DNA of 64,000 nt, taken from contig QXEO01000247.1 in NCBI GenBank assembly GCA_007115705.1, positions 12,805,036 through 12,869,035 on the forward strand, read 5' to 3'. Source of the stretch: Dactylis glomerata (lineage: Eukaryota; Streptophyta; Magnoliopsida; Poales; Poaceae). This document shows positions 23,448 to 35,599 of this stretch, piece after piece. Position 1 is the first letter of the stretch; each line of letters begins with the position of its first letter. The position numbers and the translations under genes are program-made. The notes under the pieces were generated by a model. That model saw only the letters and a program-made list of their open reading frames with translations, was not told the DNA's origin and did no database searches.

Positions 23448-25244
23448 AAGGCAGCAGGCGAAGCAATTAGCAAAGGAGAGGATTGAAATACAGAAAAGGA
23501 AGGACTCAGCCATCGCAGCAAGCGACGCTGCTCGCAGAGCACGCAGTGACGCCTCATACACAAACAGAAGGCATCATCGACATAGATCAAGATATGAAAA
23601 TCTTGAGTACTCAGATAGACAAAGCATCTCCAAAAACCTCGACTCGTCTTTCCTATCGGTCGACGAGCAAGGAAACATTATACCAAAAACTCCTGAGGTA
23701 GCGCTGGTGGCAGCTCAAGCATACCTGTATACAACACAACCAAATCCAGGAGACCCGAGGGAACATATGCACCGTGCGGCACTAAACGGATTGAAGATGG
23801 TAGGCAACAAATTATCAGCAAAAGAGGAGGAGGCGTATCGCAACAAAGGAACCGATAAACCAAGGTCACCACGCTGTCACAACAGTCCTCGATGTAGAAG
23901 TGGAAGTCGACGATCTAGGACACCGTCACCAGGATGATACAACAGTCCAAAGAACAAAGGAACCCGACGATCCAGAACTCCTAACAAAACACATGACTAC
24001 GAAGATGATGAAAAGGAGATGGGGGCGCCATGCTTTACCCGTAGGGTTCGCATCACGCCAGTACCCAAAGGTTTCAAATTACCTCATGACCAGCAAAAGT
24101 ATGACGGATCTCAGGAGCCACAGTTATGGCTTTCAGACTAGCTACAAGCAGTAAAAATATTAGGAGGAACCAGGGAAACGGCAATGCAAAGTTTGCAGTT
24201 ACACCTCACCGGTGCAGCAAGGTCATGGTTAAGCAAACTAGGAGAGGAAACAATTGGAAGCTAGGAGGAGCTCACAAAACAATTCATGAGTAACTTCAAG
24301 TTGACATACAAGCGGCCAGCATCTATTGAAGAAGTCAAAGCCTGCGTGCAGCAACACAGGGAAACATTAAGGGCATATATCCAAAGGTAGAGTATAATCA
24401 AAAACTCAGCAGTCGAAGTCTCGGATGAAAGAGCAATAGACGCATTCATAGTCGGGTTACGGCGAGGAGACCTAGTCGAAGAGATGGGCAGGATCAAGCC
24501 GAAAACAGTATCAGATCTGATGGATGTAGCAAACAGATTTGCAGATGGAAAAGATGCGTGCAACAATAAGCGCACGCGATCACCAGAGGATGATAGAGGA
24601 AATAGATATGGAGGTCAACACAGAAGATCCCGCAATTATGACAGCTATGGCTCTCACAGTCAAGTAGCCGCGGGATACAAAGATAACAGCTACCAAAGCA
24701 ATGACCGTAAAAGTTTGGGATACCGTAGCTATGGCAAAGAAGATACAAAAAGTTTCAGCCAAGGGAGTCCAGAGAGTACAACCCATCACCAGAAGATATG
24801 CTCAACAGACCATGTCATATTCACTCTGCGTTTGTCGATGGGAAATGATTATCCAGACACGCAATGAAAGACTATACTACATTCTTGAAATTGCAGGAAG
24901 CAACACTCAACAAGCAAGCCGAGGCAAAACGACAAGGATACGAAGGAAACACAAGCAACGCACCTGCAACCCAACAAGGAAACAGTGGAGCTCTCAAGGG
25001 CCAAGATCAACCAAACTAGGGACGCGACGATGACGAAGGATATGTTTCATCTTAGGGGCACATTACAGCAATGATACAGCCAGTGCCCAAGTCGAACAAA
25101 GAGGAGAAAAGCATAACTCGATAAGTCAACCTCGCAATAACCTCACCTCCAGCAACAACGGGATATCTGCATTGGTCAGAGCAACCCATAGAATTCAGCA
25201 GAGATGATCACCCAATAACAGTACCTCGGCTAGGAAATGCACCC
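23448..25244 (+). pseudogene. Gypsy G1 gag, C-terminal part
   Basis: Resumes the gag frame after the copia element (RQQAKQLAKERIEIQKRKD). The retrotransposon gag core is recognisable at about 24190-24560: LHLTGAARSWLSKLGEETI, YKRPASIEEV, DLVEEMGRIKPKTVSDL, VANRFADGKDA. Stops and frame changes occur near 23935, 24140, 24262, 24390, 24866 and 25033. The homologous G2 gag at 28855-30699 aligns along most of this length. The last portion leads directly into the protease frame. Confidence 0.75.
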
Positions 25245-25853
25245 TTGGTACTCAAAGCTCAAATTGGGACCTATGATGTCGACAGAATATTCATGGATGC
25301 AGGAAGTGGGATAAATCTTATATACGCAAAGACCTTATGGGCAATGCACATTTCATTGGAGTTCCTGAAACCAACTGATTGCTCCTTTTATGGAATAGTC
25401 CTAGGAAGTGCTAACTATCCACTTGGTCGAATAGCACTCAACATTTGTTTTGGAAATCGACAAAACTACAGAAGGGAGAAACTCAACTTCAAAGTCATGG
25501 ACTGGCCGTCACAATATCATGCGATTCTCGGGAGACCCGCGTTTTCTCGATTCATGGCAGTACCTCACTACACTTACCTGGTACTAAAGATGCCAGGACC
25601 CAAAGGAATTATTACAGTAAAAGGAAGCGTCGAGTTATTAGATCTATGCAACAAGGAGTTTCATAAGATGGCCCAAAATTTTGGCATGATGGCAAGGTAC
25701 GGAGAACCCAACTGCAAAGCCAAAAGCTCAACTACAGAAGCGACACGGCAACTCGAAAGAAACCCCAAAGAAACAGAAGTAAAGAAACCTCGGATACAGC
25801 TACCTGAACAAGAGAAGACTACAGGAGAAGAAGAGAAGACTCAAGCAACATAG
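25245..25853 (+). CDS. Gypsy G1 aspartic protease region
   Basis: A 202-residue open frame with the retroviral-type aspartic protease signature FMDAGSGINLIYAKTL (Asp codon at 25296), then NYPLGRIALNICFG and YHAILGRPAFSRFMAVPHY. In the family it processes gag-pol. The homologous G2 region is at 28355-28040 on the other strand. After GPKGIITVKGS the frame continues with LCNKEFHKMAQNFGM, matching the G2 linker, then a Lys/Glu-rich tail and a stop. No RT follows, so the gene probably ends here in this derivative. The true start lies upstream in the gag-protease fusion. Confidence 0.75.
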   Translation: MVLKAQIGTYDVDRIFMDAGSGINLIYAKTLWAMHISLEFLKPTDCSFYGIVLGSANYPLGRIALNICFGNRQNYRREKLNFKVMDWPSQYHAILGRPAFSRFMAVPHYTYLVLKMPGPKGIITVKGSVELLDLCNKEFHKMAQNFGMMARYGEPNCKAKSSTTEATRQLERNPKETEVKKPRIQLPEQEKTTGEEEKTQAT

Positions 25854-26144
25854 GAGACAAGACGTACAAATTAGTCAAGTAGGAAAATAAGGCTGTAAAA
25901 GCCATGAGTTATTCCAGGGCAATGCCCTCTAGATCCAGAACACAGGTCACTGGCCGGATCTCTTGGGTCATCCCATGTATCTTAGATTACAAGTATAATA
26001 AAGACAAGTTCCTCATATTCGAGTTTACATGTCTAAACGCGGCAAATGCCAACACCCACAAAATGCCTTGAGTACAAAAAATTCCCTCGGGCAACAGCCC
26101 AGGGAAAAATGCTCTCGCGAATTATAAAAGTATATACATCAAAA

Positions 26145-27080
26145 CTACGGCGCAGGCAGATCTGAGTCATCCACATTAAAAGGATTCAAGTAATGGTACT
26201 CGTAGAAAAAACTTGCGTCCTCTTGCAGTAACCTTGAGATGATCCTTTTCGCTGGCTCTAGCATCGCATCCATATGAACTCCAATGGTAGCCTGTCCTGG
26301 AGGCAAACCCTGGGACATGCGGTCATAATCAAGTCTCGGATGCCACTTTCGCATCCATCCAAGAGCAAAATTAGCACCAGCAATCAAGTTCAGTTTTATA
26401 AGGAGATGAACCCGCTGGCTCATCCCAAAAGTTTCGAGTAGTTGCCTAAAATCTCTTGGTATAGCGTTGCAAGGTAACATGACAGAGTACATGGTTTTCA
26501 GGGACATGCCACAACCATCAACAGCTTCACCAATATGCTGTGCGCGATCCTGAAGAAGCACGATGGTGCGACAGCGACGGAGATTCGACCATAAGCTCTC
26601 AGTCCCTTGAGCAGCTTTCTGAAGAGCAACGATCCGCTCAGAAACCCAGCGCGATTCGCCAACAAGATCAAGGAAAGTACCTACGGTGCAAGTAAAAAGT
26701 TAGCACGCAGCAAGCCAGAGCAAAAACAAAGAGAAGAGGCTCCCCAAAGACTTACACAGTAGCATCTCGCAAACAGATTCGACGATACCAATTAGAAAAG
26801 ATTCGTATTCCTCAAAATGCGCGATCTTTGCTACTAGACTTGACACTTCATCTTCAAGATTGGACACTTGTTTCATCAAATCATGGAACTTTCTGGCCTT
26901 GTCTAAAGAAATTTGCGCCTGGTGCTTCATCAAGGATAGACGGCCCTCAAGATCCGAAATCCTCGACAAATATTCCTCACATCGACAGAAAGAACGCGGA
27001 GGCAAAGAAGTTTCGGAGTCGAACATGCTAACAGGAGATAAAGCCTGGTCACGACCCGACGATTCACCAGCAGGCACAAG
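26145..27080 (-). CDS. Antisense ORF B of gypsy G1: coiled-coil protein, two exons
   Basis: Inferred exons are 27080-26756 (acceptor TTCCAG, donor TGTAAG) and 26680-26145, joined in frame across a short intron. The first exon encodes a heptad-like region (LSRISDLEGRLSLMKHQAQ, then VSNLEDEVSSLVAKI). The second encodes an alpha-helical domain with LWSNLRRCRTIVLLQDRAQ, NLIAGANFALGWMRKWHP and an acidic end (DDSDLPAP). It lies antisense to G1 gag-protease. Extra and antisense ORFs are known in Tat-lineage gypsy elements, and their function is unresolved. I see no break in these two exons. The N-terminus is not resolved. Confidence 0.6.
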
Positions 27081-27263
27081 CTGGAAGTCAAGCAAAAAAA
27101 GGAAGACATACATCTCAGAAATATCATTCAAGCCAAGCACTTCATAAACATGAAGATATTTACAATAAGTGCAAAAGCCCCTTGACTAGTTCTCGGGCAA
27201 AGTACAATTAGAAGTTCACCACAGCAAAAGAAGCAAAGATTACAAAGAAAGACTAAAAACTAT

Positions 27264-28036
27264 GCCACCTCAGCATCATGCTCCGTGGCAGAGGTAGGCG
27301 ACATAGATGTAGCAGTAGCTCCTGGAGGAGGCATTGTCACACCAGCGGAAGGAGTCGAAGAAGCAGGTGCAGAAGTCAAAGAAGCCACCGAAGGCAAAAT
27401 AATCGACACGATACCGGCTTACTTCTTTGCCCTTTCAAAGAAGCCTCGCAACTCAGATAGAGGCTGACCACAGAAGGAGCTTACCTTCTCCCAGTCAACC
27501 TCTTCACCATGGGCATATGCAAAAGCGATGGCCCCCTCTGCACCCTGCTTCACGGAACGGCACTTCAAAAGAAGAATAGGATCTTCAGGGGAGTCAAAAG
27601 CCTTGACGAGTTTCTTCAAGTCAGCATTTTCAACGTTCGCCCTTTGCTTGGGCCACAACCCGATGGAAATCCGTGTAATCACGCGGCTAGCCAATTCGAA
27701 GATCCCCTGGATGGAAACCCAGTTCGCCTCCAGCAGACTAACTGCAGCCATAAGAGAGTCATCTTCTGGTTGTGCAGAAGCCGAAGGAATTCTGGTATGT
27801 TCTATACAGTCAAGGAAACAAAGACATAGTATAAGAATAAGCAACTCAAACAAAGGAAAGGAAAAGGCATGGTATTTACCTCCAGCAAGAGCCGACATCT
27901 TATTAAGGCGTAAAGCCACGGCTTGATCTCGCTGAGTCCGCTCTTTCTTCAAATCAGCAAGGGATTTCTCCATTTTCTGTGCCTTATCCAGTGCTGATTT
28001 AGAGGACTTCTCAGCATTGGTTTTGGCAGCAGTGAT
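27264..28036 (-). pseudogene. Antisense ORF A of gypsy G1: second coiled-coil module
   Basis: A coiled-coil exon (KALDKAQ-like heptads, ALRLNKMSALAG) ends at 27880 with a GTAAAT donor. It joins in frame to 27801 with EHTRIPSASAQPEDDSLM, followed by LVKAFDSPEDPILLLKCRS and YAHGEEVDWEKVSS. A TAA at 27421-27419 interrupts it, after which the same frame continues with a Pro/Ser/Thr-rich tail to a stop near 27264. Its exon layout parallels ORF B, so the two look like tandem modules or duplicates. The 5' end is cut at the junction with G2 protease near 28036. Confidence 0.55.
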
Positions 28037-28889
28037 TGTTCCTTTGGGTCCTGGGATTTTGAGCGTGAGATTATGCGTAGTGAGGTACTGCCATGAACTT
28101 TGTAAATGCTGGACGCCCCAAGATTGCATGATACTGTGAAGGCCAGTCCATGACTTCAAACTCCAGCTTCTCTCTGCGATAATTGTTGCTATTTCCGAAG
28201 CAAACGTCGAGTTCTATTTTCCCAAGAGGGTAATTTGCGCCTCCTGGTACTATTCTGTGGAAAGAACAATCTGTTGGCTTTATACTTTCCAGTGAGATGC
28301 ACATTGCCTTTAGAGTTCTTGCGTATATTAGGTTTATGCCACTTCCTGCGTCCATGAATACTCACCCTATATCGTATCCCCCTATTTGCGCCTTTAGCAC
28401 CATCGGTGAGTGCCCCGGCCTGGGTACTTTCCTCGGGTGGTCTGCTCTGCTGAACCTGACTGGTTGATCGGACCACTGTAGGTACTCTGTGGTGGCTGAT
28501 GGTGATGATATAGCTAGGTTTACTTGTCTGGATATGCTCTTCCGCTCTTTCTTGGATTTTGGCACCGGTTGGATCATTACAAATATATATACTTTCGACT
28601 CCAGATGTTTCACAAGTCGTTGTACTTGGTATCCCTGACTCATACTTTTCTTTCCCTGTCGTGTTCCTTGGTTCGAGTCTATGGCACTTTGCAACCTCAG
28701 GAACATTCTGCAATCCTTCATCTGGTGGTTAGAAACTATTCTCCCATCTAGGTATGCGTAGTGGATTCGACAAGGTCCGTAGAGCATGTCCTCCGCTGAT
28801 GGGCCAGAGTACTTTGGTTTTTCTACTTCATGATTACCTCTTGCCTGGAACTCTCTATTTTTCATAGCCTTCCTCGTCCCTTCTTTCAT
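28037..28889 (-). pseudogene. Gypsy G2 gag C-terminus and aspartic protease
   Basis: On the minus strand, GPCRIHYAYLDGRIVSNHQ and MKDC form the gag C-terminal Cys/His region. The frame then leads to VLKAQIGGYDIG and, after a stop, to the protease FMDAGSGINLIYARTLKA with ILGRPAFTKFMAVPHYA. A frameshift near 28075 precedes LTLKIPGPKGTIT, where G2 ends against the G1 antisense block. The continuation of this protein (STCDKEF) lies 14 kb away at 13935. Confidence 0.8.
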
Positions 28890-30699
28890 ACCCTGTGGCT
28901 ATCTGATTTCGCCTTGCATGGCTATCTCCGTTGCGGTATCTTCGCCTTTGCCTGCTCGCCCTGTCGACTTCTGGTGAATGTCCCCTTTTGTTGTTATATG
29001 CGTCCTCTCCGTCGGCGAATCTGTTGGCTACTTCCATTAATTCGGACACTGTCCTTGGCTTTGTTCTCCCTACCTCTTCCACGAGGTCCGAACGATGAAG
29101 GCAAGCCAAAAAAGCGTCTATTGCTCTCTCGTCGGAGATGTCTTCTGCTAAATTTTTAATTACACTCCAGCGTTGTATATAAGAGCATAGAGTTTCATCT
29201 TTCTTCTGTACGCACGACTGGATTTCTTCCAGAGACGCTGGGCGCTTGTACGTTGAGCAAAAATTTCTTGCAAATTGGCTCTCTAGTTTTCCCCAACTCC
29301 CGATGGAATCATTGGGTAAAGTGCTCAACCAGGACCGTGCTGTGCCGGTGAGGTGCAACTACAAACTTTGCATGGCCGTTGCTCTTGTTCCTTCGAGTAT
29401 TTGTACTGCTTGCAGGTAGTCTGATAACCATATAGTGGGTTCTTGCAACACATCATATTTTTTTTGATCGTGTGGCAACTTGAGTCCTTTGGGTACCCGC
29501 GTTCTACGAACCCTGCGGGTAAAGCATAACGCGCCCATCTATTTTTTGTCGTCTTCGTAATTTTCTTCTCTCCACGCATAGCGTGCGTTGTTTACTCTTG
29601 CTTGTGCTATTATATTCCTTGCGTCCTCCTTCCGTTTTTGGTGCTTTTCGTCACTTGATAACTCACTGGTTTCATTTCGCGAGGATTTGCGCTTGAACTC
29701 TTCCTTTCACCTCGCCTTTTTCTCTGGAAGATTTCCCCTTAACTTGTCTTCTACCAACCCGAGGCTTCGTATTGCGGCTTGATGCATGTGCTCCCGCGGA
29801 TCTCCAGGCTTTGGTTGTGTGGTTAGTAGGTATGCCTATGCTGCTACCAATGCTGCTTCTGGTGTTTCTTGCACAAAGTCCTCTTCATCATCTGATGGGT
29901 GCGCGCTTATGCTTTTCGTATAGCTTTCTTCTCTTCTCCATGCTGTTGTCCTCCTGCTGTGCTTTGGGTCTTTGTGCCTTTCTATGCTTGACTCTGATGC
30001 ATCACTGTACTCATACCAATATCCTCTATTTGATGTGCTGTTGTTATCTCGGCTTCTCATAAACATGTCTTTTTCCTCCCTCAACTCCTTTCTGCGCTGG
30101 TGTAGTGCGTATTGATATCCCATCAGAACTTCTCTCCTTGAATCTGCGGGTACTTTCGTGTCATGATTGATGGCTGACATGATGATTCTCCACTCTCCGG
30201 TTGAGACATGAATTTTCTCCTTTTCCTTCTTGATGTTACTTCTTGGTTTGTCGACTTGCATGTCGACCTCTTCATTGCCTTCATGATTATTCTCTTCTGC
30301 TGCTTTAGTGATAATGACGCATAACTGATGTACGCTTCTGGAGACGCCACTACTTCCGGTGGCGAAATCCCTTGGACTGTTGTGTGGCTTAATCACTGTT
30401 GCTTCTATGTCGGGCTTTCTCCTAGTTTTGTTGAATTCCTCGAGTTTCTTTTGCATATTTTCTGTTGCTGCGAGACTGACTGGCGAGTTTACCTCGCTGG
30501 AAGAGCCCATGGATGATCCAAACACTGTGATTGTCTTGGTTTTGCTTGTTGACGGATCTGATTTTGCCGAAATCGAAAGATGAGTTGAACCCGAAGGTCC
30601 AACATAGAAGATGAGACTTCCGATCATCAATTCCATCTCTTGATTTTCGTCAACTTCTGGATTGCTATTGGCTAATAGCGAAAAGGCCATCAAATTCAT
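28855..30699 (-). pseudogene. Gypsy G2 gag
   Basis: It starts at the ATG of MNLMAFSLLANSN, just downstream of the primer site. The N-terminal part is open to 29836 (PSDDEEDFVQETPEAALVAA). Stops and frame changes follow around 29835-29360. The gag core resumes at 29358 with MHLTGTARSWLSTLPNDS, YKRPASLEEIQSC, DLVEEVGRTKPRTVSEL and VANRFADGEDAYNNKR. It is homologous to G1 gag on the opposite strand. Not functional as read. Confidence 0.8.
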
Positions 30700-30736
30700 G
30701 ATTCCAACGCCCAGAGTCCCCACGGTCGGTGCCAAT

Positions 30737-31070
30737 TGACGAGGGTTAACTCGACAAATGTCCAATATGAAGGACTTAGGATCGGGGAAGTAGGGCGTCA
30801 GATGAACTCGAAGATGAAATCAGTCAAACAAGGTGTATATCGAAAGTAAACGTAGGGTGAACTTTGGCTTACTCTCAGTCTGTCCCTCATCGTCCTCTCC
30901 TGTCCCCTATATATAGGTGGCCAGGTCTCAAGGATCGGGAGGGATCCAACACAGATTACAATATTGACATACGACATGAACTCATATTTTGACTAGTGTT
31001 ACAATTGGGCCTAGCTTAATGGGCCTCAGGGGTACTCAACTATCGGGCGCTATTATCTATACCCTTGTCA
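30737..31070 (-). repeat. 5' LTR of gypsy G2, 334 bp
   Basis: On the minus strand it starts TGACAAGGGTATAGATAAT at 31070 and ends CCCTCGTCA at 30737. The primer region follows on its left (30718-30736), and TSD copy GGCCC lies to the right. A TATA-like CTATATATAGGGG (minus) lies near 30907-30919. Confidence 0.9.
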
Positions 31071-34000
31071 GGCCCAGTCTAAGATCCAAGCCAATCACTG
31101 TCCTCCTCTGCAACCCCGCATACCCACCCTTTTGTAGTTCCAACCTTGAAAACAATCCACGCTGGTCGCCTACGCATTGTGGTAGGTCCGACCTTGATTG
31201 ACACAATCCATGCCGGCCTCCTACCCTTAGGTAATCCTGACCTCGATTTAACTTACCCACGCCGGTCTCCTACCCTTTGGTAATTTTGACCTCGGTAGAT
31301 ATACCCCACACCGGTCTTCTACTCTTAGGTAACCTCCGACCTCGGGATCCCACGTTGGTCTCCTACAATCCATCATAGACCACCAGTACCATGGAATCAT
31401 TAAGGGGATTCCACCCTCATGTTGCTCCCAGCAGGACGCCACAGCTATGGTACGGCGCATCCGTTGATATGAGGAAGGAAGTTGATACAGCTGACTTCTC
31501 CTTCCCATTCCAGATCTTATGGTTGACCGTTCTTTATGGCACTAGAATCACTGGCGACATTGGTTTTTAATTCCTAGGTGAACTTTTCAGTTGCAGTGGG
31601 ACCTCCACCAATACTCATACCATGGCCCCACTGCCCACCATCCTAGAGTAACAACCATTCTAGTTGAAACCACTACTTCATATTAATTATGAAAGCAGAA
31701 CATTTTGCTTTTAAATGCAGTAGTAATACCACAGGTATATATTTGCAAGTAATTTGATAAAGATAATCAAGATGTATGAGAAAGAGTGAACTTGCCTTTT
31801 TGACTGCAAGATTATGCAAGTCAAGGTCTTTGATACGATAGAAATCCCAATTCTGAAATAGCAATCATCATCCGGTAGGAATGATGTTAGAAATCTGCAG
31901 CATGATATGCATAAGATAGGCATGCATCGCTCTAAGCGTAACCTAACCCTGGTGATTTGTTATCATTGAGTTATGGTGATTTCTTTATGTTGTGTTGCAC
32001 TTTTAAGTTCAGTCACCCACACAAGGTTGTTTATAGACTTTTAGGTTTAGCATGGAATTGTTTTATAACTGAATAGTATTTCATATCAATGTGATGGCAC
32101 CCAATTGCTTATTATTGGCACACCTAGGAACAATCATCTACTACAAATCTTATCAAAGGTACTTATGTTTAATGGTTATATTCTTCAAAAGAGTAACTTT
32201 TGAAGAACATTTTATCCTAGGTATAACAAGTACTACCAATAAGAGTTAGTGTTCTAGGGTTTGCTATATTGGTTTTTACTACAAAAGACTAGGAATAAGG
32301 TAGGGACTTGAAATTAATACTTTTAAGTTTTAGCATATGATTATCAACCAGTTGGTTATGGAGGGACATGCGGAGTGAAGTCATTCATACTAGTATAGCA
32401 TTACCCAATTAGTTTTAGGGTTGACAACAATCTTAATAGAATTTTAGGGTTTTACTTTAAAGCTAGAAAGGAATGTGTGGATGTTTATTTTCAAGGTGTC
32501 TTAAAAGAATAACCTTTAAAGAATACATTCTTTAAAAGGGTAATTAGTATTTACCTCATTTTAAGTGATCACAATTATTCTTAGGAATTTGGGTTAATTA
32601 ATAGAACATGATTCTTCTTATTATAAGTTTCTAGGTTTTAACTTATGATGTGAAAGTAATTGAGTTAATAATTCCTCAAGGTTGAATTGAGCACTTAGAG
32701 CTAATTACTTATTTACTGAATGAAAGTTAAGAAATAACCTGCAATACAAGTTACTATTTATTTGTTGATGTCCTCCCTAATTTTAGTACTTTGAAATTAT
32801 CTAGGAAAGATAGTTTTAGGGTTTTAAGGTGCTAAATAGCAAAGTTCAAGTTAAGTTCCTAAAATTATGAAGAAGTATTTACAAAAATGTTATTTGGGCA
32901 TACAAACAATTATTTGCTATTTGGAAAAGTTGGTGGAATTATTCTAAATGGTTTTGAATAAGAATTCCAAATACTACTTAAACATGTTTTCTAATTTCAT
33001 TCAAATTTATTGCATACAAGTACAAGATATTATAGTACAAAAAGATAGGTCTTAGTTTTGTGATCATTTTAGTATATTACATGCATTTTTCTGATTAAAA
33101 ATAAAATAGATATGAATTTTCTAAGTTTTCAGCACTTTTTGGAATTTTCAATTCAACAGGCAAACCGTTTTGTACCTATACTAGTCCTAGCCGCTGTGAC
33201 TGACTGGTGGGGTCAAGGCTGAGTCAGCAGCCACGCAAGCTTGACCGGGTGAAATGAGTGACTGGGCAGGGTTCGACGCCGGCGATCGCCGGAGATGGCG
33301 ACTGAGGCTTATGGGGTGATTTGGTTAGCGGCGTTCGAACGAGAAGACTACAAGGAACCTATCTACAGTCGCGCTGCCAAGGTATGGTTGCCAGAAAAGC
33401 ATCGACGATGAGCTTCTACGGTGGTGCACGCCGGCCTAACTACAAACTCGTGCTACAGATCAAACTGGGACGCGCAAGTGGGTTCTAAAGAGGCGTATGC
33501 TCACCCTAAGACTGATGGAAGGCTCGATGGTGTCGATTGCCGATGGAGACGAGCGAAATTTCATGGATTCCGGTGAATTGCTGCGAAGGAAATCAGAAAA
33601 ATTAGCCTGGTGTGGTCCTCCTCTTGGTAATCTGCTCCTCTCGGATGATAACCAGGTCCTTGCGCTCCGGGATGGTTGCAGTTGTCGATCATGACATGAA
33701 CTCCGGCGAGGTGGAGTAGCTCGGTGGGGGGTTGATACAGAGGAGTAGGGAGATTGGGAGACCGCGTGGAGGAACTAGGGTTTCAGTTTGGTTCTACTGA
33801 GAGTTTTATAGCGCTCGGCGAGTCCCAATTCGTCCCTCCCCTTGGCGGTGACGGCTCAGATGCGGCAGCGACACAACCATGTGATTCCGGCGTGAATCTC
33901 CTCGGTAACTTGCCAGTAGACACAGAGGGGATGAGCTCAATTACGTGGCGTCCAACAAATATCTGTGAGGGGGTCACGGTGATGGTGTCAACGTGGGGGT

Positions 34001-34778
34001 TGCCGGCGGCGTGTCGGGCAGGCGTGGGTCGAGAGGTTGAAGACGACCCTCCACCTCACGGGTCCCACTGGCCAGACTCATACCGAAACGGTATGGCCTG
34101 CCGGCCTAGTGTTAGGCCGGCCTGATGGGCTTTGGCCAGGTAAGCTCTTCCCTCTATTTTTTTTCCTGTTTCAATTCTTTTTCTTTTTCTTCTGTTTTTT
34201 GTTTGAGAATTCTAATTTGATTTTCAATTTTGTTTTGCAGATTATTGAGGTTTGAACTTCTTACAAAATATGAATATGGTACTATTGGTCCATCACATAT
34301 TATTAGGGCTATTTTATAAAGGCATGAGCAGATAATTTTTATTAGGTAAGGTGAAGTTTTAGTGAAGTTCTTGATAGAGATGGATTTAATTATTTACATT
34401 TGAGTCTTCAAAACAATTAGCTAGATTTGATGGTCCTACTAATGAGATGTAAGAATATCTTTTATATATCATATCAATTTATAATTCAATTCTTATTTGT
34501 TTTTCTAAATCATTCACTAATACCATAAGAGGGTCCTATAGGACTATTCCAAAATCATTTCTAGTTCCAAAATGATTTACTTAGAATTCTTTAAGAATGA
34601 TTCATGTATTACTGCCAAGAAAGATTGGTTTGAGATAGGTACTTGTATTCACACATATGAGTTGATCACTGGATAAGAAACTTGGTTGACCCTTGAGAGA
34701 TTTTTGTTTGGACACCACTATTGGATTTAGAGAAAAGATATGATTATGGGGTTTTTGCTTATGATCACAAAGTGATAC
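31071..34778. other. 3.7 kb of non-coding, probably LTR-type DNA
   Basis: This is the right-hand continuation of the DNA that G2 split. It contains a 50-bp tandem array (31157-31375), an AT-rich stretch 31560-33140 with no frames of note, and a more GC-rich part 33180-34140 whose short frames match nothing I know. A pyrimidine tract follows at 34150-34200. The composition (GC-rich block next to AT-rich block) suggests a long gypsy LTR, but I could not find its ends. Confidence 0.3.
31157..31375. repeat. Tandem repeat of about 50 bp, 4.5 units
   Basis: Units start at 31157, 31208, 31257, 31306 and 31350 with CCACGCCGGTCTCCTACC-like sequence, followed by a TTAGGTAA and CTGACCTCG segment. Units are diverged from each other. 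Confidence 0.75.
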
Positions 34779-35599
34779 TGAAAGAGCATTTGCCCCCATG
34801 TGTGGTTTTGGTAATTAATGACAATCCCTATGGACTAATGTTTGCATCGAGTTATATTTGTAGGACTTATCCGTAGACAACGCTTGAGCCATATGTTGGT
34901 TTCAAGGTTGTAAGAATATGCAAATAAAGAAGTTCATGTGATGATTCAGGGAGTCGAGCCTATAGAAGACATCATCATTATGAAGGAAGAAGATGAAGTC
35001 CAATGTTGATCAAGTCGAAGCGCAAGTTCAAGATAGGCATATAGAAGATAGCGCAATCAAGAAAGGTAGTCCAATTTGAGAAGATCAAGATCGTCACTAT
35101 CTAGCTCAAGTGGAAGGCGCAAGGCAAAGGTATGATCTTGATAGGTTTTCTTTCTTACCGGTCTCATAGTGTTTGGGAGACCGGGTTTTAGGATCGATAG
35201 CCGTACTATCAAGAGGGGCTCTCGAGTGAGTAACTTATTCGTATTGTTCGGAGAGATTTCAAAACTTTTCATACTTGGCATTATCTTTCTTGGTTCTTAT
35301 TTGGCTTTTATCCATGTGAGGTTCTAGAGCTTGTGGTTATTTCCATGACAAGCTCTAGCTCATCAAAAACGGATTTTGTATGGAACTCTAATTGCGTTTT
35401 TGGTGTTTGGAGGTTTTACCGATTCATCTTTATAGCTAAGTCAAACCTTTTATCATTTGGTTTCATCCTCCTTTATTGGACTATGATGTTTCTATGGATG
35501 ATGTTGTAGAGCTCATCGTGGTGATTCCAACGAGCCCAAGATCATCGAAAACGGAGTCCGGATGCAAAAGTTATCGTTGTTTTCGTGTTGCTCACTTTT

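Larger units (their letters stand above)
13932..28036 (+). mobile_element. Ty3/gypsy element G1 (Tat-like, non-autonomous, 3' truncated)
   Basis: G1 starts with a complete LTR (13932-14266) and runs rightward through a primer site, gag, protease and a block of antisense reading frames, with the copia element inserted in gag. It sits in G2 exactly where the G2 protease ends and the G2 linker begins. After the protease (25853) it goes within about 300 bp to the antisense ORFs, with no RT, RNase H or integrase. No 3' LTR is present: the antisense block is joined directly to G2 protease near 28036. The left flank is CAAGT, but the right duplication cannot be checked. The right boundary is approximate. 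Confidence 0.75.
12782..31070 (-). mobile_element. Ty3/gypsy element G2 (Tat-like), outer host of the left nest
   Basis: The element reads right to left: 5' LTR 30737-31070, primer site, gag, protease, then (after the G1 insertion) the protease-RT linker and RT, ending in a partial 3' LTR at 12782-12912. Both outer ends are flanked by the same 5 bp, GGCCC (12777-12781 and 31071-31075), which fixes the boundaries. The lineage rests on the protease motif DAGSGINLIY, the RT motif VYIDDVV, and the TTGGCACCGACCGTGGGG-type primer region. RNase H and integrase are missing. Gag and pol contain several stops and frameshifts, so it is inactive. Confidence 0.85.
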
